From positions 1-24,751 of the IMG/VR virus record IMGVR_UViG_3300020160_001592: a DNA stretch of 24,751 nt. One strand, 5' to 3'. Position numbers and translations under genes: made by a program. Positions within the stretch are counted from its first letter, which is position 1. Each line of letters starts with the position of its first letter. Shown here one piece after another: positions 9,951-18,546 of this stretch. Below the pieces are notes generated by a model. The model ran no database searches. It saw only the letters and a program-made list of their open reading frames with translations, and was not told where the DNA came from. The DNA is from a virus.

Positions 9951-12191
9951 TTAGTTAGGTGGATAAGGGCCATATCTTACAGGTGTGCCGTCTCCTGTTG
10001 TGATAGGATTTCCTGAACTATCAGTCCATACTCCGCCGTCGTCTGGTATTTTTAGTAGCTGGGTCCTAATGTAGTTCAACTGATCCCGAGCTTTGGCTGC
10101 GGCTTCTGCTTTAGTAATGTTTCCATCTTTATTTTTATCAAGTCCTTTGTTTTGTTCATAGGCTTTACTTGGGCTTGAAAATAAAACATAATCATTAGAT
10201 TTACCCACCGCAACTGGCCATAAAATAGCCATATACAAATCTTCAAGAGAAACTGAGGAAAGTTTTTTAATTGGTCCTGCTTTAAAATATTTTAAAACAT
10301 AATCCATTTGTTCAGTACGCGACATTGCTGCCAACTGATCAGTTGTTGTTCCTAAACTTACTGCGGTAGATCTTAAGAATTGAATTAGTCCTGTTGCCCC
10401 AATGCTGTTTCGTAAGCCAGGATTCATTGTTCTGCCTGTTTCAAATGCCATACAACACAATAAATCAATGTAAGAGCATTTTAATTGTGTGGCTACAGAT
10501 TTAACTTTTTTGTAAAAATCTAAATCTTTTGTCCAATCTGCAGGCATATCTGCCCTATTATAATTTGGTGCAGGGTTGTTAACTGTTGCAGGATTTGTAC
10601 CCGGATTTGCCTTAGACTGTTTCTTTGTAGGTGGCATGGTAGCACTATCTGTTGCAATAGGATTAAACTGATCTTTATTAATATTTTCGTGATGATCCCA
10701 AGGTTCGTGTGTTGGTACTCGTTTCATAATAGACTGTATATCCGACTCTTTATAGAAGCGGCCGTCATCCCAACCTGCTTCTTTTTTTCTATTAGGCAAA
10801 TTATATTTTGGAAGTGCTGACGGAATATCTGCAGAGTTGGCAGCGGTTGCGGCTGTAGCCGCGGTGGACGCCGGACCATTCATGTGAATCTGGCTTGCTT
10901 TTTCTATGTATTGTCCAGAAGCTTTAACATAGAATGTTGCTCCAGAAGTTTGATACATATTAGTACCTGATTTTAAATGCATCTCCGACGCAGCCGTTTG
11001 ATATAGACTAGTTCCTGCATTTAAATGAAAGTTTTTAGTAGCAGTTTGAAAAATACTCGAACCTGCTCCAATATGCAAATTTGTTCCTACGGACAGTGTT
11101 GCGGCTGAATCAACACTATGGTCATAGTTTCCAGCAAATGTAATCAATCCGTTTTTACTAACAACTAAAGTATAATCTTCAGTAACATCAGTTTGCATTT
11201 TTCCAGAAACCGCAATATTTAAATTTCTTCCTGCTTCTATGTTAATATCTCTATCGGCTTTGAAATTAAAGTCTTGTTCTGAATGAATGCTAACGCTGTC
11301 TTTTGCGTAGATATCTATCTTACCGTTACTAGTCATTTCTATCCAGGCTGTTCCTCGACTGTTAGCTATATAAATTAAATCTTGACTGTTATGCAACAAT
11401 ATTTGATGGCCAGTTCTAGTTCGTATCCTAACTAATTCGTTTTGGCCGGCTTCATCTCCGTCATCCATAACAAATGTTGTTCCGCCTAGTCTAGATACTG
11501 GGCCAGTTCCAACTTCTTCGTAACCAATATATCCTTTTTTGCCGTTTGGATCAAGCGGTCCCGGTGTTGAGATTCCAAACACCATACTAGGAACTTCTCT
11601 TCTTGCAGAGCTAGAAGTAACTCCTCGAACCGTATCAGTTAACAGTCCTTGTGCCAATAATCTATCTGCAAAAGGGTGAATAGGTTTTGTGTATGTGTCG
11701 GGCCTGATGTTTGAAAGGTCTCTGCCTTTCTTTAAAAATTCAGCAACAGGTAAATTTCTTGTTCCGTATTTCCGTTCTTGCTCTGCTGTTATTGCTACAT
11801 TTTGGCTCGATGCAAGACCTGGTACCATATGATTTTGAAATTTGTCTGCAACACAGCCTAACCAATATCCTTCATTAGGATTTCCGTCAATAAAAAAACA
11901 AAGGACGGTGGTTCCTAAGTCAGGAGGAACCATCCACATTCCGTAACTTTTTTGTACATCTTGAAAATCACTCGAATTAGTTCCTTCATTTACAATGTTA
12001 GTTACTCCATAAAAAGGAGACATATATCTAACAATCATTGTCTCGTTTTGTAATGCAAGTTCTCCCATTGTTGATTTAACCAAGGAAACTTCTAGGCCGC
12101 CCATGTATGTGGGGTCAAGATAATTAGTTACTACTCCAATATACGGTCCCGGATATGCTAATTTTTTTCTTCGTCTTTCTAATTGTGCCAT
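9951..12191 (-). CDS. gp5: gp5-like baseplate hub with beta-helix and C-terminal lytic transglycosylase
   Basis: A 746-residue central hub/needle protein. Residues about 10-125 look like the gp5 OB-fold (AYPGPYIGVVTNYLDPTYMGG; later PPDLGTTVLCFFIDG and GYWLG). Residues about 255-430 are short alternating repeats such as GKIDIYAKDSVSIHS and DINIEAGRNLNIAV, typical of the gp5/VgrG triple-stranded beta-helix. A Pro/Asn-rich linker follows. From about 555 comes an SLT-type lytic transglycosylase: catalytic Glu584 in MAFETGR, then GATGLIQF at about 598-605. Around 683-696 an EF-hand loop, DKNKDGNITKAE, has all canonical acidic positions and would bind calcium. T4 gp5 instead carries a T4-type lysozyme between the OB and helix domains. 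The start follows the previous stop at TAATATG. The predicted role is piercing the outer membrane and cutting peptidoglycan during DNA entry. Confidence 0.9.
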   Translation of the reverse strand: MAQLERRRKKLAYPGPYIGVVTNYLDPTYMGGLEVSLVKSTMGELALQNETMIVRYMSPFYGVTNIVNEGTNSSDFQDVQKSYGMWMVPPDLGTTVLCFFIDGNPNEGYWLGCVADKFQNHMVPGLASSQNVAITAEQERKYGTRNLPVAEFLKKGRDLSNIRPDTYTKPIHPFADRLLAQGLLTDTVRGVTSSSARREVPSMVFGISTPGPLDPNGKKGYIGYEEVGTGPVSRLGGTTFVMDDGDEAGQNELVRIRTRTGHQILLHNSQDLIYIANSRGTAWIEMTSNGKIDIYAKDSVSIHSEQDFNFKADRDINIEAGRNLNIAVSGKMQTDVTEDYTLVVSKNGLITFAGNYDHSVDSAATLSVGTNLHIGAGSSIFQTATKNFHLNAGTSLYQTAASEMHLKSGTNMYQTSGATFYVKASGQYIEKASQIHMNGPASTAATAATAANSADIPSALPKYNLPNRKKEAGWDDGRFYKESDIQSIMKRVPTHEPWDHHENINKDQFNPIATDSATMPPTKKQSKANPGTNPATVNNPAPNYNRADMPADWTKDLDFYKKVKSVATQLKCSYIDLLCCMAFETGRTMNPGLRNSIGATGLIQFLRSTAVSLGTTTDQLAAMSRTEQMDYVLKYFKAGPIKKLSSVSLEDLYMAILWPVAVGKSNDYVLFSSPSKAYEQNKGLDKNKDGNITKAEAAAKARDQLNYIRTQLLKIPDDGGVWTDSSGNPITTGDGTPVRYGPYPPN

Positions 12192-12192
12192 A

Positions 12193-15100
12193 TTATGCTT
12201 CTTCTATCGGTGGTAATCCTAGTCGTCTACGTACAATAGGATCATTTCCTGTGTACGGAGGAGCACTAGGATCATTTAATTTATTAACTGAATTATTCAT
12301 TAGTTTATCTAATGGTGTTCCTACACTACCGGTTAGACTTCCAAATTTTGATGTAACACTTTTTCCTAAATTTTCTAATTGCGTTACACCAGAGCCCGGA
12401 TTTCCCATTGCTGTTTGAATTCCGCTTAAAGAACTTTCAACTGACCCTCCTCCAGAGAATAAGCTACTAGCAGATTTTCCAATGCCTTGCAACGACCCTA
12501 GTCCTTTAGCTGCCTGATCTTGTAACCCTGCAAATGTGTCAGATCCAGGAAGTCCCTCAGGTACAAGACCTCCTAATTGTTTTTGTATTGCCGCAAATTT
12601 ACCACTAGCTATGTCTGCACTAGTAATACCTAAAGAAGACAGTGCAGATAAATTTCCCGAGGCAGATTGTGGAAGATCGGATAGTGCAATTGCTTGAGCT
12701 TCCGGTGTTAGCCCTTTTAAATTAATTCCAAAAACTGCGGCATTTCTTAATGCTTGATCTACAGGAATTCCTTTTTTATTTGCATCAGCAATTACAGCGG
12801 CACGTTGTTCAGCTGTTAGTGCAGAAGAGACCGATCGAGCTGGCAACTCGGCGCCCAGTGAACGCAAGTTTGGAGGAATTCCCGGAAGATTCTTTAAAGT
12901 GTCTCCGGCAAGGTTAGACATAATAATACCTTGTTTTTTTACTTTTTCTAAGTCAACATTTTCCGGAACTTCTTCTGCAAGTTGTTCAACTTGTTTTACA
13001 ATTTTACTGTCTAGTGTTCCCGATAGACCAGAAATTTGACTTGGATCTATTCCTAATTTTGCCGCAATGGCTGCAGGACTAGATTCAAATCCGGGAAGAT
13101 TTGCACCAAACATACTTGCATTTCTTAATGCTTGATCTACAGGAATTCCTTTTTTAGTTGCATCGGCAATTACAGCGGCCCTCGCGGCAGGAGATAAATT
13201 ATTTCCATTAGAAGAATAAGATGATAAGTTTTTAATTTTATCTCCAATACCTCCTAACATTCCTCCCGAAGAATCTCCCATCTCTTTTAAAGACGCTAAA
13301 GAACTAGACATCATTCCTTTTGAAGAATCTAATAAGTTAGATATGCCCGGAGTTAACGGAATTCCTTTATTAGTAAGACCTTGTTTAAATGATCCTATGT
13401 CTGCTGACATTTTTTCTGAGATATCTGAATTTAATAAGGCTGACGGATCTCCAGGTATTAAGGTACCTGCAATATTTCCTGCTTGATTCACTAACGATGC
13501 AGACGCAGGTATTTTTGATGCCATAGAACTTAATGCAGAAACACTCATTGGTATTCCAGATAACAAGGGATTAACACCTGTTAATGCATCTCCTACATTT
13601 AGTCCTGTTAAATTGCTAGCCTGATTAAGTAAATTCATTCCAGGACCTAACGATCCACTAACTTTCTTAAATTGTGCCTGTGCTGAACTAATATCGGCAA
13701 GCAAATTAGATGTTTGCCCAGGCAGTCCTGTAGTCGGTAGGCCTCGCTTGATCATTGCAGTTAGTTCAAGTTCGTTAGGTTTGACTCCTGCTTTTACAAC
13801 ATCCGGCCCTGCTTTATCAACAGTTTGTTGTTCTCCTGGTTTATCTTCTTGAGAAAATAAGAAAGCAGGTGTAGGCTTTAAATCGCTGCCGTCAGCAATT
13901 TGGCCATTGTACCTCATAATTTTTAATCGTTGCTTAAAAATTCCTTCACGTAATGCAGAAGAGCAAGAAAGAACCTGATACACTCCACTGAATGCTACAT
14001 TAGTTTTAGAAAATTTTACAAGACCAGTTTGTTCGTCAATGTCGATTGGATTTCTAAAATTAATCCTTACAACGACTGGGCCGTTATTAAAGTTTGCCTC
14101 GCCAGTTATTGTAATAGATTGATCTTTTAGTTTAGGAAGATAATTTCCCATGCCACCGGTGCTAATGTAGAAAGGGTCGCCTAGAATTTCTATTTCACCA
14201 GTTAACATATTAACGCTTTCTAAAATTGCTTTATGTGCGGCGTAGGCAATTTGATAATAAGGGTTTTGTTGCACCGGTTGTCCGCGATCACTGTTTGATC
14301 CTGCAGAATCAGATGCATGTAGTGGGGCTCTATCGTTTTGATCTCGAGATGCATCTTTGCCTGCATTGGCCGGAGCTTCAACTTGTCTATCATTTGATGC
14401 TCCGGCGCCGGATGAAGTATCTTTTTTATCGTTGTTACCCATTTTAGGGTTTGCTGCCTGAAAAAATAGATTATTAAAATTAAGTTTAAAACTTAATACA
14501 TCTATGTTCTGTCCTGTGTAAAGATAGTTATAAACTCTTTTTACATAATTCTTCATTGTCTTTGCATCAAAATTTGTAAATTGTTGACCAGGCAATTTTG
14601 AATAATGCACTTTATATGGACAAATTATATATTGATATATAAATCGCTGTTCGTTAAAAGTAACATCCATTTCGCCAGGAATCGTATTGATCATTATTTG
14701 AAAATAATCAATCATCCCGTCACCTTTTTTTGCTTCTTCTACATCTTTTAAAATTTCTTCAAAGTATAAACTATCTCGAATTACAGCTTCTAAAATTTCA
14801 TGTATATTAGATCCTTTAGAAAATTGTATTTGATTTTTAGTAGGGTCATACCTTTTATTAGAACTTCCAGAATCTGTCCTTCTCGGGTCATTGGTATTTC
14901 GTCCGTCACTACCCGGTGTAGAATTTGCTGACGATTGCTCAATAGGGGGAAATTTATAAACAGCATTAGATCTTAGTTGTTCGTTGATATCTGCCTTTGA
15001 CATTTTATTTTCAGAAGAGCTATCTAAAGTCAGACTCTGTCCTGATTTTGGAAAAGATGGAAAATACACTTCGTATTTGTCATATATTCTAGCGACGTCT

Positions 15101-16107
15101 CGAACTTTTTCTTTAGATGCCCTATCTTCTGTACTTTTGTTAATTCCTTCAAACAAACTTTTAACTACTTCTTGAACAGTATTTCCGCTGAAAGATATGT
15201 CTGTAAAAATAACATTAGGATTTGCATATCCGTGTTCGTTATAAGGAATGGCGCTACATCTATACTTTGTTCCTGTTTCCGTTACGTCCATTTCTGAACC
15301 TGTTAGTTTTATAGGATAATACCTAGTTGCATCTATTTTCTTAGAGTCAGCAATAGGGTCCAGGCTATCGTCCGGATATCCTACAAATTCTAGCTTAACT
15401 ACATAACATGCATTTAGATAACCCGACCAGCCGGCGGCGAGAGCCGATACGTGAAGTGCTTCGATATACCCATTAGCACTCATAGGTTCAAATATTTCAA
15501 ATTTTAATTTTGTTGCAATTGCAGGACCAGTTTGTTCGTTTGGGGCTAATAATGTTTCAATTTCAAGTCCGTCAATAAACAATTCAAATTGTCCAGGACT
15601 TTCTTTATTAAATTCTTTTACCGCTTCTGTACCACCGTAATCTAATTTTGTTCCTGTAATATTTTCTTTTGTTCCTAATATTTTACCGCCTTCTCTAACT
15701 GTTTCGGTTTCTATTATATTTGTTTTAAGGGCAGTAACCTGAGAAGAGATTGCATTTTTTCCTTTTCCTCCAGATTTAGCAACAACATATTTTAAAGGCC
15801 TTGCCCTGTATCCTGCAGGATCTTTTAGATCCTCGGGACTGAGCGCCGCCAAAGTAATATTATATGTTACAGACCTATAGTTGTTTAATATATTTTGTGT
15901 TTCTCCGGGAGCACTTGCTGTTGGGCCGCCAGACGAAGAATTATTAACACTAGATTCTTTAGGGCCGTTAGAAAATATCTCTTTAGTTTTGGTAATATTA
16001 GCATCTAACAGAACAGGTCGCTCATTAAAGAATTTGCTATCACGCATTGTTTTAGAAACTGCGGTTTGAGCATCTACCATGCCTCCGTAGAAATCCAAAT
16101 TTTTCAT
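12193..16107 (-). CDS. Large baseplate hub-like protein with repetitive C-terminal half
   Basis: A 1304-residue protein between gp53 and the gp5-like lysin, the place of a gp27-like hub subunit in many T4-like genomes. About residues 1-830 are mixed alpha/beta, with features I associate with marine T4-like hub proteins (KLKFEIFEPMSANGYIEAL; VVKLEFVGYPDD). A Gly/Ser/Asn-rich disordered stretch lies near 545-620. From about 840 the sequence becomes Gly-, Ser-, Leu- and Ala-rich and helical. It includes two copies of a roughly 45-residue unit containing AVIAD-A-x-KKGIPVDQALRNA (about 973-1021 and 1098-1143). The C-terminal half could be a tail-tube or tape-measure contact region, but no family is recognised. 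Both junctions with the neighbours are TAATATG. A virion role is well supported by context; equivalence to gp27 is inferred. Confidence 0.78.
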   Translation of the reverse strand: MKNLDFYGGMVDAQTAVSKTMRDSKFFNERPVLLDANITKTKEIFSNGPKESSVNNSSSGGPTASAPGETQNILNNYRSVTYNITLAALSPEDLKDPAGYRARPLKYVVAKSGGKGKNAISSQVTALKTNIIETETVREGGKILGTKENITGTKLDYGGTEAVKEFNKESPGQFELFIDGLEIETLLAPNEQTGPAIATKLKFEIFEPMSANGYIEALHVSALAAGWSGYLNACYVVKLEFVGYPDDSLDPIADSKKIDATRYYPIKLTGSEMDVTETGTKYRCSAIPYNEHGYANPNVIFTDISFSGNTVQEVVKSLFEGINKSTEDRASKEKVRDVARIYDKYEVYFPSFPKSGQSLTLDSSSENKMSKADINEQLRSNAVYKFPPIEQSSANSTPGSDGRNTNDPRRTDSGSSNKRYDPTKNQIQFSKGSNIHEILEAVIRDSLYFEEILKDVEEAKKGDGMIDYFQIMINTIPGEMDVTFNEQRFIYQYIICPYKVHYSKLPGQQFTNFDAKTMKNYVKRVYNYLYTGQNIDVLSFKLNFNNLFFQAANPKMGNNDKKDTSSGAGASNDRQVEAPANAGKDASRDQNDRAPLHASDSAGSNSDRGQPVQQNPYYQIAYAAHKAILESVNMLTGEIEILGDPFYISTGGMGNYLPKLKDQSITITGEANFNNGPVVVRINFRNPIDIDEQTGLVKFSKTNVAFSGVYQVLSCSSALREGIFKQRLKIMRYNGQIADGSDLKPTPAFLFSQEDKPGEQQTVDKAGPDVVKAGVKPNELELTAMIKRGLPTTGLPGQTSNLLADISSAQAQFKKVSGSLGPGMNLLNQASNLTGLNVGDALTGVNPLLSGIPMSVSALSSMASKIPASASLVNQAGNIAGTLIPGDPSALLNSDISEKMSADIGSFKQGLTNKGIPLTPGISNLLDSSKGMMSSSLASLKEMGDSSGGMLGGIGDKIKNLSSYSSNGNNLSPAARAAVIADATKKGIPVDQALRNASMFGANLPGFESSPAAIAAKLGIDPSQISGLSGTLDSKIVKQVEQLAEEVPENVDLEKVKKQGIIMSNLAGDTLKNLPGIPPNLRSLGAELPARSVSSALTAEQRAAVIADANKKGIPVDQALRNAAVFGINLKGLTPEAQAIALSDLPQSASGNLSALSSLGITSADIASGKFAAIQKQLGGLVPEGLPGSDTFAGLQDQAAKGLGSLQGIGKSASSLFSGGGSVESSLSGIQTAMGNPGSGVTQLENLGKSVTSKFGSLTGSVGTPLDKLMNNSVNKLNDPSAPPYTGNDPIVRRRLGLPPIEEA
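12740..12802 (-). repeat. Direct repeat, copy 2, within the hub-like gene
   Basis: This 63-base stretch matches 13118-13180 at 60 of 63 positions by eye. The copies are 378 bases (126 codons) apart and in the same reading frame. They encode the AVIAD...KKGIPVDQALRNA unit of the hub-like protein. Protein similarity extends beyond the DNA match on both sides. Confidence 0.92.
13118..13180 (-). repeat. Direct repeat, copy 1, within the hub-like gene
   Basis: This is the partner of 12740-12802, with three mismatches in 63 bases. Such close DNA identity inside a longer, more diverged protein repeat points to a recent duplication or to gene conversion between the copies. Confidence 0.92.
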
Positions 16108-16108
16108 A

Positions 16109-16402
16109 TTATAATCCCAATACCGCTGTTAAGGTAGAAAGTTTAGGCAAATAAATTTTTTGTCCTGCTATCATATCAAACACCGGGTCTTTAATAACAT
16201 CTTTATTTCTCACCGCAAACACCCACCAAAGGTCTACATCATTGTATAAATCGTAGGCAAGCAAATCTGGCCTATAGGTATATTGTTGTGGTATTTCAAA
16301 TAATATATCATCTTTCTGATTAGGAATATCTCGCAAAGATAGAAGGTCTAAATAAAAACCATTATTAATAGTTGTATAATACGGACTAGTTTTTGAATAC
16401 AT
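16109..16402 (-). CDS. gp53: Baseplate wedge protein gp53
   Basis: A 97-residue wedge subunit. The core YRPDLLAYDLYNDVDLWWVF followed by A-V-R-N-K-D-V-I-K-D-P-V-F-D and AGQKIYLP is the gp53 signature, a LysM-like segment in which a short domain is placed against gp6/gp7/gp25. In T4 gp53 joins the completed wedges to one another around the hub. It is shorter than T4 gp53 (196 residues), apparently keeping only the conserved core, as is usual in marine relatives. It begins one base after the upstream stop (TAATATG) and ends in the same way against the hub-like gene, so translation along this stretch is probably coupled. Confidence 0.93.
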   Translation of the reverse strand: MYSKTSPYYTTINNGFYLDLLSLRDIPNQKDDILFEIPQQYTYRPDLLAYDLYNDVDLWWVFAVRNKDVIKDPVFDMIAGQKIYLPKLSTLTAVLGL

Positions 16403-16403
16403 A

Positions 16404-17531
16404 TTATAGATATCCTTTGCCTTTTAGTTTTCCAGATAGCCAGTTGTCAACTGAAAACTCTTGCATCTCTCTTCGACTGTACATAACATTTAATCCTAAA
16501 GTAATTGTTGAAATAGACGGAACTAATGTAGTTTTATATATAGTTCCTACTCCTGACTTTCCTACTTCAATATAATCTACACTATCTGGCAATTCAAATT
16601 TAAAAGATTGTACAACAACAGGCACGTTCCGTAACATGAAATCTCCGTAGGCCTCTAACCTACAAACTGGCGGAGGAGCTCCGGCATTTGAATCTGATCC
16701 AAATCTCATTTTAGTTAGGCTTCTTAACAAATGAATCATTCCTAACCAAATTGCACCTTCTTTTTCGTTCTGTACTGTAAACTTTCCTGTAACTGTAATG
16801 TTACTTACTTGACTATTTTTATAAAAATATTGTGTAAAATTACTGTGAACTGGATTTACAGACCCGTAAATTGCTTGACTGTCGTAGTTTATACTAGGAG
16901 TGTATGGAAATAGTACGCCGCCAAATTCACCTAAAATTCCCGAAGGGCCTGCTGCCGGACCTATGATATATGATCTAGGTACCCTTAAATAAACTCTAAG
17001 ATCTTTTGCTCCGGCCCATTCTGCCGATGCGGCTTGTCCCGATGAACGTTCTGCTCCGGTAGGTAAAATTCCTCTCCTTGAAACAGAAGGAGAATCTGTG
17101 CCTTCGTCGCCGCCACCGTTGTCACTAAGGAGAACCGGACCCGAACTTGTATCTTCTTCTTTACTTCTATTATCTTCTGGATCAGCGCCTGGCGGTAATT
17201 GAAGACTGTTATCATCTGGAACATTTGTAGTATTTGAGTATTTGTTAGCTGTCTCGGTTTCTGATTCCGAAGGCACAGTTGTTTGAGTATCCCAAGACGA
17301 AACAGTAGTCTGTGCGTTTGTAAGGCTAGAATTTGCAAGTTCTAAATTTTCAGTTGCCGTTGCTAATTTTGCTTCAGCACTTGCTATATCTTCGGCAGAA
17401 GCTCCGATAGATTTTAAGGAATCTACTTGATTTTGAAGGCCCAACACCTTAACCTGATACCCAGAAACACGCTGTTGATACAGCATAACACTTTGTTGAG
17501 CTTGTTGATATTCTAAGAATGATAAGGCCAT
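16404..17531 (-). CDS. gp48/gp54-like baseplate tail-tube initiator with coiled-coil N-terminus
   Basis: I place the start at ATG 17531 (protein MALSFLEYQQAQQS, 375 residues). AGAGG lies eight bases upstream of it. An in-frame ATG at 17573 has no such site and falls in the promoter region. Residues about 5-85 form a Gln/Ala/Ser-rich heptad-like helix. Residues about 90-165 are Ser/Asp/Glu-rich and probably disordered. From about 175 the C-terminal domain resembles gp48/gp54: IYGSVNPVHSNFTQYFYKNS, then GDFMLRNVPVVVQSFKFELP, DSVDYIEVG and VMYSRREMQEFS. In T4, gp48 and gp54 cap the hub and start tail-tube polymerisation. I cannot decide between the two, so no symbol is given. It is the first gene of the leftward virion block. 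Confidence 0.82.
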   Translation of the reverse strand: MALSFLEYQQAQQSVMLYQQRVSGYQVKVLGLQNQVDSLKSIGASAEDIASAEAKLATATENLELANSSLTNAQTTVSSWDTQTTVPSESETETANKYSNTTNVPDDNSLQLPPGADPEDNRSKEEDTSSGPVLLSDNGGGDEGTDSPSVSRRGILPTGAERSSGQAASAEWAGAKDLRVYLRVPRSYIIGPAAGPSGILGEFGGVLFPYTPSINYDSQAIYGSVNPVHSNFTQYFYKNSQVSNITVTGKFTVQNEKEGAIWLGMIHLLRSLTKMRFGSDSNAGAPPPVCRLEAYGDFMLRNVPVVVQSFKFELPDSVDYIEVGKSGVGTIYKTTLVPSISTITLGLNVMYSRREMQEFSVDNWLSGKLKGKGYL

Positions 17532-17536
17532 TATTT

Positions 17537-17544
17537 TTTCCTCT
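17537..17544 (-). promoter_or_regulatory. Ribosome binding site AGAGGAAA that decides the 17531 start
   Basis: On the leftward strand AGAGG sits eight bases before ATG 17531. The alternative upstream ATG at 17573 lacks a Shine-Dalgarno match and would place the start upstream of the TAAATA late-promoter core, so the downstream start is preferred. Confidence 0.8.
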
Positions 17545-17549
17545 ATGCC

Positions 17550-17557
17550 GTATTTAC
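17550..17557 (-). promoter_or_regulatory. Late-promoter-like TAAATA core before the virion block
   Basis: The leftward strand reads GTAAATAC, sharing the TAAATA core of the T4-type late -10. It lies about 19 bases before the first virion gene's start, ahead of its ribosome site. The first two bases of TATAAATA are not matched. It is the obvious location for the promoter of the late block but the match is weak. Confidence 0.4.
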
Positions 17558-17559
17558 CC

Positions 17560-17567
17560 CATAAATA
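17560..17567 (+). promoter_or_regulatory. Late-promoter-like motif CATAAATA, rightward, before gp55
   Basis: CATAAATA matches the T4 late -10 at seven of eight positions. It is identical to the motif before the gene at 22772, including the following AA. It lies 74 bases before gp55, upstream of the sigma70-type promoter, so it could give continued late expression of gp55. It may also be a chance match in an AT-rich spacer. Confidence 0.35.
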
Positions 17568-17585
17568 AACCACAAGTTTTAATGG

Positions 17586-17615
17586 TTGACACCGGTGTTG
17601 CGTTTATGCTACACT
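17586..17615 (+). promoter_or_regulatory. Sigma70-type promoter for gp55
   Basis: A perfect -35 box TTGACA (17586-17591) is followed by an 18-base spacer and an extended -10, TGC TACACT (17607-17615). The start of transcription would be near 17622. A strong ribosome site AAAGGAG (17623-17629) precedes ATG 17641. This is a host RNA polymerase promoter suited to early or middle expression. Confidence 0.75.
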
Positions 17616-17640
17616 GATTAATAAAGGAGACCACACCAAG

Positions 17641-18546
17641 ATGGCCACAACAATATCGCCTACTGGACGCAAAGTTCGGTACTTAAACAACCGAGATTTA
17701 CTAGCAGAAATACATAAAAGCAAAAACAGTTTTTCTAGCTTTACACAAAAAGAATATAGTCAACACGATATTATTTTAACAAATTTAGATAAAGTTAATA
17801 TTCGGACAGTTGCAGATGCAAAACGAAACAGGGCAAAACGGCTAGGGCTTATCGCGTTTAATCAAGCAAGATTAAGCGGGGATAAGAAAATAAAACTAGC
17901 AGAAGTTACTCCAGATTATAAAACTATACAGAAAATTGATTTAGTATTCCGAATTATGACTTTTGATCACATCCCAGAAGCACCGGGAAGAAAGAAAACA
18001 GTTAAAAGTACAGCAGATGCTCATGACAAAATTAACTTTCCCCCGTTTCAACATTTTAAATTTGATGAAAATGATCAATTGATCTGTGTAGGGAAAAGTC
18101 ACTGGAAGGGCGATTTAGAAAAAGGTCACTTCAGCAAAGATCACGGACGTATTACTGAAGACTTAGGAAAGATGTTTATTAAGTTAAGCGAAAGATATGC
18201 TCAAAGATCAAATTGGCGGGGTTATACTTATAATGAAGAAATGCGTGGGCAAGCAATTTTACAATTAAGTCAGATTGGTTTACAGTTTGACGAAAGTAAA
18301 TCTGAAAATCCATTTGCATATTATACTGCCGCTGTGACAAATTCTTTTACAAGAGTATTAAACATTGAAAAGAAAATGCAAAATATTAGAGATGATATGT
18401 TAGAAGTAAATGGATTAACACCTAGTTCAACAAGACAATATCAAGCAGAATTTGCAGAAGAAACTGCTCGTCAAGCAGAGTTATATAAAAACTTTAGAAT
18501 GCCAAAATCTGAAGAACCGGACATCGAGGAAGAGGAAGAGGCTTGA
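17641..18546 (+). CDS. gp55: Late-transcription sigma factor gp55, N-terminally extended
   Basis: The 301-residue protein is the phage sigma-family factor that directs host RNA polymerase to late promoters. The conserved core is at about residues 170-260: DLGKMFIKLSERYAQRSNWR, GYTYNEEMRGQAILQLSQIG, then NPFAYYTAAVTNSFTRVLN and EKKMQNIRDDM, a sigma region 2-like helical block that would bind the beta' coiled coil and the TAAATA element. T4 gp55 is only 185 residues. Here about 165 residues precede the core, starting KVRYLNNRDLLAEIHKSKNS and including a basic segment (DAKRNRAKRLGL). The C-terminus is acidic (EEPDIEEEEEA) and may correspond to the tail that in T4 contacts the sliding clamp gp45. 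The gene next door is gp47, matching the T4 neighbourhood of 46, 47 and 55. Confidence 0.9.
   Translation: MATTISPTGRKVRYLNNRDLLAEIHKSKNSFSSFTQKEYSQHDIILTNLDKVNIRTVADAKRNRAKRLGLIAFNQARLSGDKKIKLAEVTPDYKTIQKIDLVFRIMTFDHIPEAPGRKKTVKSTADAHDKINFPPFQHFKFDENDQLICVGKSHWKGDLEKGHFSKDHGRITEDLGKMFIKLSERYAQRSNWRGYTYNEEMRGQAILQLSQIGLQFDESKSENPFAYYTAAVTNSFTRVLNIEKKMQNIRDDMLEVNGLTPSSTRQYQAEFAEETARQAELYKNFRMPKSEEPDIEEEEEA

Noticed and set aside
9948-9953. TAAATA late promoter for gp25
   Set aside because: The core sits only five bases before the gp25 start and overlaps the preceding stop, leaving no room for a leader.
16985-17338. 117-residue leftward frame
   Set aside because: It is an alternative frame inside the gp48/54-like gene. 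The other frame has clear domain similarity and a ribosome site.
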